From contig CAXXTS010000001.1 of the NCBI GenBank assembly GCA_963676345.2, positions 682,001 through 746,000 on the forward strand: 64,000 nt of DNA. The letters run 5' to 3'. Numbering within the stretch: the first letter of the stretch is position 1; every line of letters begins with the position of its first letter. The notes below the pieces were generated by a model. That model was not told the origin of the DNA. It saw nothing but the letters and a program-made list of their open reading frames with translations, and did no database searches. Made by a program: the position numbers and the translations under genes. This document shows positions 17,005-24,615 of the stretch, piece by piece. This DNA comes from G963665925 sp963676345. GTDB taxonomy: Bacteria; Bacillota; Clostridia; Peptostreptococcales; Acidaminobacteraceae.

Positions 17005-18201
17005 TTAATCTACACTAAAGGCATCCTTCATTTTTCCAAAGAAACCCTTGTCTTCTTTGCGGTGGTCTTCAGCAACCTGTTCCGCTTGTACCTGAGGCTC
17101 CACAGCTGCTTTAAAGCTTGTATCGCCCATAGCCTGCGCGAATGCTTTAAGTGCAGATTTCTGCTTGCTATTCAGGTTCTTTGGCACTTCAACGAAAACG
17201 CGTACATATTGATCACCACGGCCATAGCCATTGAGAACAGGAACACCTTTGCCTTTTAGTCTGAACTGCTTGCCGCTGGCTGTTCCTGGTGGAATTTTAA
17301 ACTGTACTTTCCCATCTAGTGTTGGTACGTCAACTTCATCACCAAGTACTGCTTGCGCATAGCTAATCGGCATTTCTAAGAATATGTCATTGCCATCACG
17401 TTTGAATTCTTTATGAGGCTGTACACGAATGACAACGATTACGTCGCCTCTTGGGCCACCTCTGTGTCCTAAATCGCCTTCTGCTCTTAGACTCATTTGT
17501 GCGCCATTAAATGCACCTGCTGGAATATCAACTTCAACCGTACGCTTTTTCTTCACGCGGCCTTTACCTTTACATGTATGACATGCTTTTTCAAATGTTT
17601 TACCCTTGCCATTACATGCATCACAGGCACGAACTGATATCGTTTCACCAAATAGCGAACGCTGCGAGACACGCATTTCACCGGTACCATTACACTTTGA
17701 ACACGTGTGTACAGATGTTCCAGGTTCAGCACCATCTCCATGACAGGTTGGACATTCTTCTGTTCTATAAAATTCAATTTTTTCTTTTTTACCAAATGCA
17801 GCTTCTTCGAAAGTCAGCGTGATATCAACACGCATATCCTGACCCTTTCGAGGTCCTTGTCTTCGTGAGCCTCCGCCAAAACCACCGAAGCCGCCTCCGC
17901 CGCCAAACATCTCATTAATTATATCTTCGAAACCGCCAAAGCCACTTGAGTAACCTCCGCCGCCCATATTCTGATTTACACCTGCATGCCCGAACTGATC
18001 GTAAAGATTACGCTTTTCTTTGTCACTGAGTATTTCATACGCCTCATTGACTTCTTTAAATTTTGCTTCTGCATCTTTATCATCTGGGTTTCGGTCTGGG
18101 TGGTATTTCATTGCCATTTTGCGGTAAGCACGTTTTAGTTCACTTTCATCAGCATTTCGATCCACACCCAGCAACTCATAATAATCTTGTTTATCACTCA
18201 A
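17005..18201 (-). CDS. dnaJ: Chaperone DnaJ (Hsp40)
   Basis: 398 residues. DnaJ delivers unfolded proteins to DnaK and stimulates its ATPase. The domains are complete: J domain at residues 1-70 with YHPDRNP (HPD motif), a Gly/Phe-rich linker (GGGGFGGFGGGSRRQG), the four CxxCxGxG zinc repeats (CPTCHGDG, CSKCNGTG, CDACNGKG, CHTCKGKG), and the C-terminal substrate-binding domains (GDVIVVIRVQPHKEFKRDGNDI, FRLKGKGVP). The start codon is TTG at 18201, supported by the conserved N-terminus SDKQDYYELLGV and an AAAGGCGG site upstream. It is separated from dnaK by about 420 bases and has its own promoter, so it is only loosely linked to the hrcA operon. Confidence 0.97.
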   Translation of the reverse strand: MSDKQDYYELLGVDRNADESELKRAYRKMAMKYHPDRNPDDKDAEAKFKEVNEAYEILSDKEKRNLYDQFGHAGVNQNMGGGGYSSGFGGFEDIINEMFGGGGGFGGFGGGSRRQGPRKGQDMRVDITLTFEEAAFGKKEKIEFYRTEECPTCHGDGAEPGTSVHTCSKCNGTGEMRVSQRSLFGETISVRACDACNGKGKTFEKACHTCKGKGRVKKKRTVEVDIPAGAFNGAQMSLRAEGDLGHRGGPRGDVIVVIRVQPHKEFKRDGNDIFLEMPISYAQAVLGDEVDVPTLDGKVQFKIPPGTASGKQFRLKGKGVPVLNGYGRGDQYVRVFVEVPKNLNSKQKSALKAFAQAMGDTSFKAAVEPQVQAEQVAEDHRKEDKGFFGKMKDAFSVD

Positions 18202-18287
18202 AGGTAATACCGCCTTTCCTCAGGGTATTATTCATAACATTCATATCAATCATACCCCCTAATGGAGCATTTCATCAGCTGTTCACC

Positions 18288-18296
18288 ATTATACCA
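18288..18296 (-). promoter_or_regulatory. Extended -10 promoter of dnaJ
   Basis: TGGTATAAT on the minus strand is an extended -10 element about 90 bases before the dnaJ start. No good -35 hexamer and no CIRCE site is seen here. Confidence 0.55.
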
Positions 18297-18379
18297 CAGC
18301 TCTATTTAGAACCCTATTAGAACTTCGTAAACAATTTATGAATACTGAGTACACCATGATAAGGTCCTATACGCCATCA

Positions 18380-18408
18380 GGGCATCTGGTTATACTAACA
18401 AGATGCCC
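18380..18408. other. Hairpin between dnaK and dnaJ
   Basis: GGGCATCT and AGATGCCC form a perfect 8-bp inverted repeat with a 13-base loop. It may end the dnaK transcript, but no T-tract follows. Confidence 0.4.
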
Positions 18409-18415
18409 GTCAAGC

Positions 18416-18599
18416 AAGTGGCTAAACCACTATAGACTGCCTGAAAACTCCGAAATCCTGCGTTGCTGGATGTAATTTGCCCCAGTCACGTACATAGGGT
18501 ACGCTTCTGGAGCGAATTACATCCGCGCCTTGACTTTCGAAGTTTTCAGCAGTCTGGAAGTTGTTGACTCAGTCAACACCCTCAAGTAGCTAAACCACT
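18416..18599. repeat. 120-bp imperfect palindrome flanked by 16-bp direct repeats
   Basis: AAGTGGCTAAACCACT (18416-18431) and AAGTAGCTAAACCACT (18584-18599) are near-identical direct repeats. Between them lies a long imperfect palindrome at 18435-18554 (outer arms GACTGC / GCAGTC; inner matched blocks GGATGTAATT / AATTACATCC and GTAC / GTAC) and a perfect GTTGACTCAGTCAAC at 18562-18576. No coding capacity. It could be a small non-autonomous mobile element or a structured intergenic repeat. Confidence 0.6.
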
Positions 18600-18623
18600 G
18601 TATTTATCTATTTTCGATGCTGA

Positions 18624-20441
18624 TTAGTCAACAACTTCGTAATCTGCGTCAACCACATCATCTGCACCTTCAGGAGCAGGGCCGCCTTCAGCTTGTTGTT
18701 GTGCCTGTGCTTCAGCATACATCTTTTGAGCGATTGGTTGGAATGCTTCTTGAAGTCCTTCAAGTGCAGCTTTCATTGCTTCAAACTCATTTGTTTCAAG
18801 CGCATCTTTAGCTTCTTTCAGCTTTGATTCAACATTTGATTTTTCTTCATCTGTTGCTTTGTCGCCAATTTCGCCAAGTTGTTTTTCAGACTCGTAGATC
18901 ATTGTATCCAGCTGGTTGTGCATTTCAACTGTCTCTTTGATTTTCTTATCTTGCTCAGCATACTCTTCCGCTTCTTTTACTTTTGCTTCAATCTCTTCTT
19001 CAGAAAGATTTGTAGAAGCAGTAATTGTAATATGCTGCTCTTTACCTGTACCCATGTCTTTTGCTTTTACATTGACGATACCATTTGCATCAATATCAAA
19101 TGTAACTTCAATTTGAGGCACACCACGTCTTGCAGGAGGAATACCGTCCAGCTGGAAACGACCCATTGTTACGTTGTCCTTAGCCATTTGTCTTTCACCC
19201 TGTAGTACGTGAATGTCAACTGCTGTTTGGTTGTCAGCTGCAGTCGAGAAGATTTGTGACTTCTTAGTTGGAATTGTCGTATTTCTTTCAATCAGTTTAG
19301 TGAATACTGAACCCATTGTTTCAATACCAAGTGATAGCGGTGTAACATCAAGCAGAAGAACATCATTAACGTCACCTGAAAGAACGCCACCCTGAATTGC
19401 AGCACCTAGTGCAACACATTCATCTGGGTTGATACCTTGGTGTGGGTCTTTTCCGGCAATTTTCTTAACCGCTTCCTGAACTGCTGGAATACGTGTTGAA
19501 CCACCAACTAGGATAACCTGATCAATATCTGACTGAGATAGACCTGCGTCTGACATTGCTTTTTTCATTGGCTCAACTGTAGCTTGAACCAGGTCTTCTG
19601 TCATTTGGTTGAACTTAGAACGTGATAGATCAACATTTAGGTGAAGCGGGCCTGCTGCTGTTGCAGTAATGAACGGCAGGTTAATATTTGTAGACATTGT
19701 AGTTGAAAGTTCTTTTTTAGCCTTTTCAGCGGCTTCTTTCAAACGCTGCAGACTCATTTTATCTGCACGAAGGTCAACGCCATGCTCTTTAGCAAACTCG
19801 TCAGCCATCCAGTCGATAATTTTTTGGTCAAAGTCATCGCCACCAAGGTGGTTATTACCATTTGTAGCCAGTACTTCAAATACACCATCGCCAATTTCTA
19901 GAATTGAAACGTCAAATGTACCCCCACCTAGGTCATATACGAAAATTTTGTGGTGCGAATCTGATTTATCAAGACCATATGCAAGCGCTGCTGCAGTTGG
20001 CTCATTGATAATACGCTTAACTTCTAGACCAGCAATACGCCCCGCGTCTTTCGTCGCTTGACGCTGAGAATCAGTAAAGTATGCTGGAACTGTAATAACC
20101 GCTTCTTTAACTTCTTCACCAAGGTAAGCTTCTGCGTCTTCTTTTAACTTTTTAAGAACCATTGCAGAAATTTCTTGAGGCGAGTAACCTTTGTCGTCAA
20201 TGTTTACGTGGTAGTCACTACCCATTTCACGTTTAATAGAAGCAACCGTTCTTTCTGGATTTGTAATTGCTTGACGCTTAGCTGTTTCGCCGACAAGTCT
20301 TTCACCATTTTTAGCAAATGCAACGATAGATGGTGTTGTTCTGTTACCTTCTTTATTAGGGATTACTGTTGAGTCTCCACCTTCAAGTACTGATACACAT
20401 GAGTTAGTAGTACCTAGGTCAATACCAATGATTTTAGCCAT
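18624..20441 (-). CDS. dnaK: Chaperone DnaK (Hsp70)
   Basis: 605 residues. The ATP-dependent chaperone that binds unfolded polypeptides with DnaJ and GrpE. The actin-like ATPase domain shows IGIDLGTTNSCVSVLEGG, VITVPAYFTDSQRQATKDAG, the signature FVYDLGGGTFDVSILEIGDG and ILVGGSTRIPAVQEAVKKI. The substrate domain follows (LDVTPLSLGIET, GERQMAKDN) with a helical lid and a short acidic tail ending DADYEVVD, typical of DnaK. GGAGG is present upstream. It follows grpE by 49 bases and is the third gene of the CIRCE-controlled operon. Confidence 0.98.
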   Translation of the reverse strand: MAKIIGIDLGTTNSCVSVLEGGDSTVIPNKEGNRTTPSIVAFAKNGERLVGETAKRQAITNPERTVASIKREMGSDYHVNIDDKGYSPQEISAMVLKKLKEDAEAYLGEEVKEAVITVPAYFTDSQRQATKDAGRIAGLEVKRIINEPTAAALAYGLDKSDSHHKIFVYDLGGGTFDVSILEIGDGVFEVLATNGNNHLGGDDFDQKIIDWMADEFAKEHGVDLRADKMSLQRLKEAAEKAKKELSTTMSTNINLPFITATAAGPLHLNVDLSRSKFNQMTEDLVQATVEPMKKAMSDAGLSQSDIDQVILVGGSTRIPAVQEAVKKIAGKDPHQGINPDECVALGAAIQGGVLSGDVNDVLLLDVTPLSLGIETMGSVFTKLIERNTTIPTKKSQIFSTAADNQTAVDIHVLQGERQMAKDNVTMGRFQLDGIPPARRGVPQIEVTFDIDANGIVNVKAKDMGTGKEQHITITASTNLSEEEIEAKVKEAEEYAEQDKKIKETVEMHNQLDTMIYESEKQLGEIGDKATDEEKSNVESKLKEAKDALETNEFEAMKAALEGLQEAFQPIAQKMYAEAQAQQQAEGGPAPEGADDVVDADYEVVD

Positions 20442-20490
20442 TAGAGCTTCCTCCTTATTTTCTATACAATTTACGAATTTTTATTTTTAA

Positions 20491-21051
20491 TTAGCAAGAC
20501 ACTTTCACCATTGATGGTCGAATCACTTTATCGCCGAGTTTATACCCTTTTTGGAACTCTTCGATTACTGTGTCCGTGTCACAATCTTCTTTTTCCTCAG
20601 TCATAACTGCGTGATGCATGTTTGGATCAAACGGCTGATTTACAGCTTCAATAGCTGCTACGCCTTCTTTTTCAAGTAAATCCTCAAAAGACTTTTTAAT
20701 CATCTCTACACCATTCAGGACATTTTGATGATCTTCAGCGTTATGTGAGATAGACTCTAGTGCTCTATCCAGATTATCCATTACAGCGAGGAGTTCAATT
20801 ACAATTTTCTCATTTGCATATTTGTAAATATCAGATTTTTCCTTCTCTGTTCTGCGTTTATAATTCTGGAACTCAGCCTTGAGTCTCAAATTTGTCTCTT
20901 TTAAGCTTTCAACTTCTTTCTTAAGTGCAGTCGGCTCATCTACTGTCTCGCCCTGCTCTTTTTCAGCTTCCTGCTCAGCGTCTGTTGCTTCCGCTTGTGT
21001 TTCCTTCAGTTCCTCCTCGAGGATTTCCTGATCATTTTTTGTGTTTTCCAA
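20491..21051 (-). CDS. grpE: Nucleotide exchange factor GrpE
   Basis: 186 residues. GrpE releases ADP from DnaK. It has a long Glu-rich N-terminal coiled coil (about residues 1-60), then ETNLRLKAEFQNYKRRTEKEK, VIELLAVMDNLDRALES and the C-terminal beta domain with GVAAIEAVNQPFDPNMHHAVM and VIEEFQKGYKLGDKVIRPSMVKVS. The start codon is TTG at 21051 with AGGATGG upstream; there is no in-frame ATG nearby. Lies between hrcA (41-base gap) and dnaK. Confidence 0.96.
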   Translation of the reverse strand: MENTKNDQEILEEELKETQAEATDAEQEAEKEQGETVDEPTALKKEVESLKETNLRLKAEFQNYKRRTEKEKSDIYKYANEKIVIELLAVMDNLDRALESISHNAEDHQNVLNGVEMIKKSFEDLLEKEGVAAIEAVNQPFDPNMHHAVMTEEKEDCDTDTVIEEFQKGYKLGDKVIRPSMVKVSC

Positions 21052-21092
21052 TTTGTAACACCATCCTAACCATCTTGGAGACTTACTTAACT

Positions 21093-22121
21093 TTATAAAT
21101 TAATACCTGAGAAAATTTCTGATAATGTTTCTCGGATATAGTCAACAACTGCTACAGATGCACCGTAGTCCATCCGCATTGGGCCAATTACTGCAATTTG
21201 ACCCGCTATTTCATTATTTACTTTATAGGATGCTTGTACCAAACTGCAATCGCCCAGCTCTTCCAGACCAATTTCTGGACCAATACGCACCGAAATACCA
21301 TCGCGCTGATCTGCTTCTAAAACCGTGCAAAGTTTGTCGCGGCTTTCCATGGTATCGAAAAATGCTTGCGCACGGCCAACCTCTTGAAACTCTGGCAGGT
21401 TGAGCACGTTATGCACCCCTTCCACATAGACTTCCACTTGATCAATATCCCTAAACGTATCTCTTAAAATAGGCATTAGGTAATCAATGAATCCGCTATA
21501 CTCAGACAAATCAGACTTTATGGTTCCAATCGTTCTGAGTGTAATGTCCTTTATTGTGAGACCTCTGAGTCTGTGCGTCAGTGCATTGGTAATCATGTCA
21601 AGAACCTGCTGGCTCGAACTATTAATTCCAAGAGGAATCGATTTGAACTCACCATTGTCAGAAACAAGAATGAGCAGCACCTTCTGATCGTTAATTTTGA
21701 CCATTTTTATGTTCTCAAGCTTGCTCAGATTAAATTTTGGAAGTGATATGACGGCTGTCATGCCCGTAATCTGCGCTAGGATTTTAACCCCTTGTTTGAC
21801 AACATCATCAAGCTCAATCATGTTGCTCATAAGCAAGCTTCTGATTTTCTCCTGCTGATTGCGTCCAAGTGCTGAATACTTCATTAAATTGTCAACATAC
21901 ATCCTGTAGCCTCTTCCAGAAGGAATTCGCCCTGCTGATGTATGTGGCTGTTGGAGCAGTCCCAAATCTTCAAGATCGGCCATTTCATTTCGAATCGTTG
22001 CTGAACTGATACCAAGAGGATAGTTCTTAGCCAGTGTTCTTGACCCAACCGGCTGCGCTGTTGAAATGAAATCATCGATTATCGCTTTGAGAATGAGGAG
22101 TTTTCGTTCATTTATATCCAT
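21093..22121 (-). CDS. hrcA: Heat-inducible transcription repressor HrcA
   Basis: About 342 residues. HrcA binds CIRCE to repress class I heat-shock genes and needs GroEL for activity. The winged-helix domain is at the N-terminus (RKLLILKAIIDDFISTAQPVGSRTLAKNYPLGISSATIRNEMADLEDLGLL, with the following QQPHTSAGRIPS motif), then the GAF-like dimerisation domain with VLLILVSDNGEFKS and the C-terminal IAVIGPMRMDYGASVAVVDYIRETLSEIF. The ATG at 22121 (MDINERK) is chosen because AGGGAG precedes it; a longer reading from 22151 would begin inside the CIRCE element. First gene of the operon, so autoregulated. Confidence 0.97.
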   Translation of the reverse strand: MDINERKLLILKAIIDDFISTAQPVGSRTLAKNYPLGISSATIRNEMADLEDLGLLQQPHTSAGRIPSGRGYRMYVDNLMKYSALGRNQQEKIRSLLMSNMIELDDVVKQGVKILAQITGMTAVISLPKFNLSKLENIKMVKINDQKVLLILVSDNGEFKSIPLGINSSSQQVLDMITNALTHRLRGLTIKDITLRTIGTIKSDLSEYSGFIDYLMPILRDTFRDIDQVEVYVEGVHNVLNLPEFQEVGRAQAFFDTMESRDKLCTVLEADQRDGISVRIGPEIGLEELGDCSLVQASYKVNNEIAGQIAVIGPMRMDYGASVAVVDYIRETLSEIFSGINL

Positions 22122-22144
22122 GTTATCTCCCTTCCCCTCCGCTG

Positions 22145-22171
22145 TTAGCACTCAACTTTTACGAGTGCTAA
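22145..22171. promoter_or_regulatory. CIRCE element
   Basis: TTAGCACTC, nine bases, GAGTGCTAA: an exact match to the HrcA operator, located just upstream of hrcA and downstream of its promoter. Confidence 0.98.
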
Positions 22172-22185
22172 TATCTTCTGTAATT

Positions 22186-22214
22186 AAGATACCACCGCCT
22201 CAAACCATTGTCAA
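22186..22214 (-). promoter_or_regulatory. Sigma-A promoter of hrcA-grpE-dnaK
   Basis: TTGACA (22209-22214), 17-base spacer, TATCTT (22186-22191) on the minus strand; the CIRCE operator follows 14 bases downstream, where bound HrcA would block the polymerase. Confidence 0.85.
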
Positions 22215-22483
22215 CAGTACTAAGAAGATTTTTTTAGCTTTTAACAAACTGTTCACAGTTTATTAATTAATGCTAAAGCCTTATCTACTTATATGCTTAA
22301 ACTTATAAGCAACTTTAATAAAATCATGTATGTATTCAAATATATGGTTAAAACCCCTTCATTTTGGATACTATATAAATGCAGAATTGTTTTTATATGA
22401 ACTGATCATGATATGTGGAAGTGGGGAATATTATTGCAAATGGATGCAAAGTTCCTTAACCAGAGAATATTGAGGTCAGTCAC

Positions 22484-22508
22484 CCGGCGCAAGCCGGTTC
22501 TTTTTTTG
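22484..22508 (+). terminator. Rho-independent terminator with no recognised gene upstream
   Basis: CCGGC-GCAA-GCCGG stem-loop followed by seven T on the plus strand. The region before it (22260-22483) has a TATATA-type -10 near 22371 but no convincing coding frame or known riboswitch, so a small RNA is possible. Confidence 0.7.
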
Positions 22509-22518
22509 CTAAAAAAGA

Positions 22519-22649
22519 CAAAGAACAGCATAAATATGTAAAAGTGCCTGCAGTTCAGCCGATAGGGTTAACTGCAGGCACTTTTACATATTTATATTAG
22601 GCGCGACTAGCGACGAGGGCAATCGAAGATTGCACTGTGCTGTTCTTTG
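22519..22649. repeat. Nested inverted repeat with 25-bp perfect hairpin
   Basis: A 25-bp perfect inverted repeat (22531-22555 with 22570-22594, 14-base loop, ends TAAATATG / CATATTTA) is nested in an outer 12-bp repeat CAAAGAACAGCA (22519-22530) / TGCTGTTCTTTG (22638-22649). The outer right arm lies inside the first unit of the adjacent tandem repeats. No coding frame. Confidence 0.75.
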
Positions 22650-22833
22650 ATTTTTAAATAAGGCGACTAGCTTTCGTGAGCATCCGTAGGGTGCTCTGTA
22701 CATTGCTTCTCAAATATTAGGCGCGACTAGCGACTAGAGCAATCGAAGATTGCACCGTGCTCTTCTTTGATTTTTGAATATAGCATGACTAGCGACCAGG
22801 GCAACCATAGGTTGCACAGGGCTCCCCCAAAAA
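22597..22833. repeat. Four tandem imperfect repeats carrying small hairpins
   Basis: Units begin at about 22597, 22661, 22717 and 22781; units one and three are both 64 bases and nearly identical (TTAGGCGCGACTAGCGAC start). Each has a hairpin at the same place: GCAATC-gaa-GATTGC, GAGCATCC-gta-GGGTGCTC, GCAATC-gaa-GATTGC, GCAACC-ata-GGTTGC. The stems change on both arms together, so pairing is kept while sequence varies. Confidence 0.75.
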
Positions 22834-22839
22834 CGCATT

Positions 22840-22866
22840 AAAAAAGCTGCATGTCAACATACAGCT
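22840..22866 (-). terminator. Intrinsic terminator of the ferritin-like gene
   Basis: On the minus strand an 8-bp stem GCTGTATG / CATGCAGC (one T-G pair) with loop TTGA is followed by six T, directly past the stop of the gene at 22875. Confidence 0.85.
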
Positions 22867-22874
22867 AAATATTT

Positions 22875-23327
22875 CTATACCGCTGAATCCCCATTGCTTT
22901 TAAGCCGTTCAAACAGCTCCAAATGGGATTTTTCCCACGAAATAATGGTGTCCAGCATTTTAACAGATTCCACACTGACCTGTTCCTTTAAACCTTCATA
23001 AAATTCAATGGCGTCAGACTCTAATTGAATCGCATGATCATATACATTATTGATGTCTGAAATACCTATTTTCTTAATTGAGTTCCAATCAATCTGGATG
23101 TCGCGAAGCGGTTGTCCAGAAACCAATATGGCTATTTTTTCGGTTGAATCCAGCTGCTCTGTAATGATCGCCTTTAGCCACTCTATATGCTTAAGCTCTT
23201 CACCGGCAACGACTTTAAACAAATCACATATTTGCTTATCGTGCAACATTTTGGATTGCCTCATGTAATAATCATATCCCTCACGTTCATATTCAACAGC
23301 ACGTTGCAGGAGTTCTACTCTATCCAT
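22875..23327 (-). CDS. Ferritin-like diiron protein (rubrerythrin type, no rubredoxin domain)
   Basis: About 150 residues from the ATG at 23327 (MDRVELLQRAV), which has GGAGGG seven bases upstream; a longer start overlaps that site. It is a four-helix protein with the carboxylate/His pattern of the ferritin-like family: EYEREGYDYY in helix 1, AGEELKHIEWL in helix 2, ESDAIEFYEGL in helix 3 and WEKSHLELFERL in helix 4. Such proteins often reduce peroxide or oxygen in anaerobes. The C-terminal rubredoxin-like zinc ribbon of full rubrerythrin is absent. Function in oxidative stress is inferred. Confidence 0.8.
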   Translation of the reverse strand: MDRVELLQRAVEYEREGYDYYMRQSKMLHDKQICDLFKVVAGEELKHIEWLKAIITEQLDSTEKIAILVSGQPLRDIQIDWNSIKKIGISDINNVYDHAIQLESDAIEFYEGLKEQVSVESVKMLDTIISWEKSHLELFERLKSNGDSAV

Positions 23328-23409
23328 TTGCACACCCTCCACTCCATGGTTATTATTAGGTCATATGTTATTTTATCACAGAGACACGATAAATAGAAAG
23401 ACCCGCTCT

Positions 23410-24159
23410 TTATTCAAGTTCAAATAGAAAGATCTGATGCGATTTCCCTAGCTCAATATATGCAGATGCCTCATTTTCCATATTTTTAACAAGGACACCT
23501 TTTGCCTTAAGGTCTTCGATTTTGTCAGCGATATCACGTCCAAAATATGTAATAGACGGTTTGCTGAAATCTGTTGTCTGATGAAGTCCAACAACACAAA
23601 GTCCATCAGATAGAACGGCCCATGGATAGGGCGATTCTAGTTCTTCAGTAATTTCAAACCCAAGTTGTTTCCAACACGTTATGCTTTTGTCGAGCTCATT
23701 GACACTCAATGCCAGTTCTCCAAAAATACCGCATATTGCATTTGGAAGCAACTCTGTCTCCACATTTTCAATGACATCCAGTAATACTTTCCCACCGTTT
23801 TCAAATCTACTGTCCTTACTCGATAAGCTGACACTTATAATCATGTTATCATTCATTTGAACAATGGCCTGCTTTGGTGCGCTTTCTTCTTCAGAGGTAA
23901 TAACAGGCTTTAGTCCTGCACTTTTCAGTGCATCTATGCTTTGATCCATATCGTCTGTCACATAGGCAATTCCTAGATAATCTTCCTTTGACTCCACAAG
24001 AATCATGCGCAGAGACTCATCGTATAGCTCATGCCACGGTGCTGGCTTATCCCCGCTGGCCCGCACCAAAAATCCAAGCTTTTCATAGAGTTTTCTTTCT
24101 GACTCTAAATTTTGTGTGCCTACAGTAATATAGTAAGCAAACCCAAGTTTTGCTTTCAT
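23410..24159 (-). CDS. Two-domain VOC (glyoxalase/bleomycin-resistance fold) protein
   Basis: 249 residues with two vicinal-oxygen-chelate modules. Module one covers about 1-110 (YYITVGTQNLESERKLYEKLGFLV, LGIAYVTDDMDQSIDALKSAGL) and module two about 140-249 (FGELALSVNELDKSITCWKQLGFEI, PSITYFGRDIADKIEDLKAKGV, ending IFLFELE). The fold supports metal-dependent lyases, dioxygenases or ligand-binding proteins; the metal ligands are not clearly conserved, so activity cannot be assigned. The start has AAGGAGGCG upstream. Divergent from the lysine-rich gene at 24280. Confidence 0.8.
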   Translation of the reverse strand: MKAKLGFAYYITVGTQNLESERKLYEKLGFLVRASGDKPAPWHELYDESLRMILVESKEDYLGIAYVTDDMDQSIDALKSAGLKPVITSEEESAPKQAIVQMNDNMIISVSLSSKDSRFENGGKVLLDVIENVETELLPNAICGIFGELALSVNELDKSITCWKQLGFEITEELESPYPWAVLSDGLCVVGLHQTTDFSKPSITYFGRDIADKIEDLKAKGVLVKNMENEASAYIELGKSHQIFLFELE

Positions 24160-24279
24160 TTAGACGCCTCCTTACTGTCTGTATTCATACCCATAGTCAG
24201 ATCAATCATTTAATGTTTTATTCACATTTATGGTTTATGATAAAAGAAATATGGAGTCTGATCTGAAAGAAGGTAGATT

Positions 24280-24579
24280 ATGAAAAAGAAAAACCTCAAT
24301 CAAGACGTGAATAAAAAAGCTTCTAAAAGTTCTTATAATGAAATGAAAGACGAGATTGCTGAGCTGATTAAACCCATCGCTGTGCATGAAGCAAAAAGCG
24401 CTGTTTATAAGGCAAAACTTGCCGGCTATGTTTTGCATAAAGGCGCAAAGGGACTGCAGCACGGTGCTGGTTATCTCGGGAAAAAGGCCAAGAAGGCCCT
24501 AAAAAGCAGAAAAAAACACTTAAACGAAACGGGAAGAAAAGCCCCTAATGATATTGTAAAAGAAGGTGACCCCGAATAA
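24280..24579 (+). CDS. Small lysine-rich basic protein, unknown function
   Basis: 99 residues, strongly basic: Lys makes up roughly a quarter. It starts MKKKNLNQDVNKKASKSSY, continues with a helical stretch (EMKDEIAELIKPIAVHEAKSAVYKAKLAGYVLHKGAKG) and a very basic segment KKAKKALKSRKKHLN. No signal peptide or membrane helix. The composition suggests nucleic-acid binding, but I recognise no family. The start has GAAGGT upstream, and the stop codon lies inside a terminator hairpin shared with the convergent purF. Confidence 0.65.
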   Translation: MKKKNLNQDVNKKASKSSYNEMKDEIAELIKPIAVHEAKSAVYKAKLAGYVLHKGAKGLQHGAGYLGKKAKKALKSRKKHLNETGRKAPNDIVKEGDPE

Positions 24580-24594
24580 TTCGGAGTCACCTTC
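24562..24594. terminator. Bidirectional terminator between the lysine-rich gene and purF
   Basis: GAAGGTGAC and GTCACCTTC (plus inner CCGAA / TTCGG) form a long stem; TTTT follows on the minus strand. The plus-strand gene ends within it. Confidence 0.75.
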
Positions 24595-24615
24595 TCAAAT
24601 TTAGTATTACAAAAT

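Noticed and set aside
22122..22151. Longer hrcA reading from 22151
   Set aside because: It begins inside the CIRCE operator and has no ribosome site.
22420..22500. Cyclic di-GMP-I riboswitch
   Set aside because: Only GGATGCAAAG-like and CCTTAA-like pieces fit; the first helix and other conserved blocks are absent and no downstream gene follows.
22413..22541. 42-codon plus-strand frame (MWKWGILLQ start) upstream of the tandem repeats
   Set aside because: No ribosome site, and it reads through the terminator hairpin and T-run.
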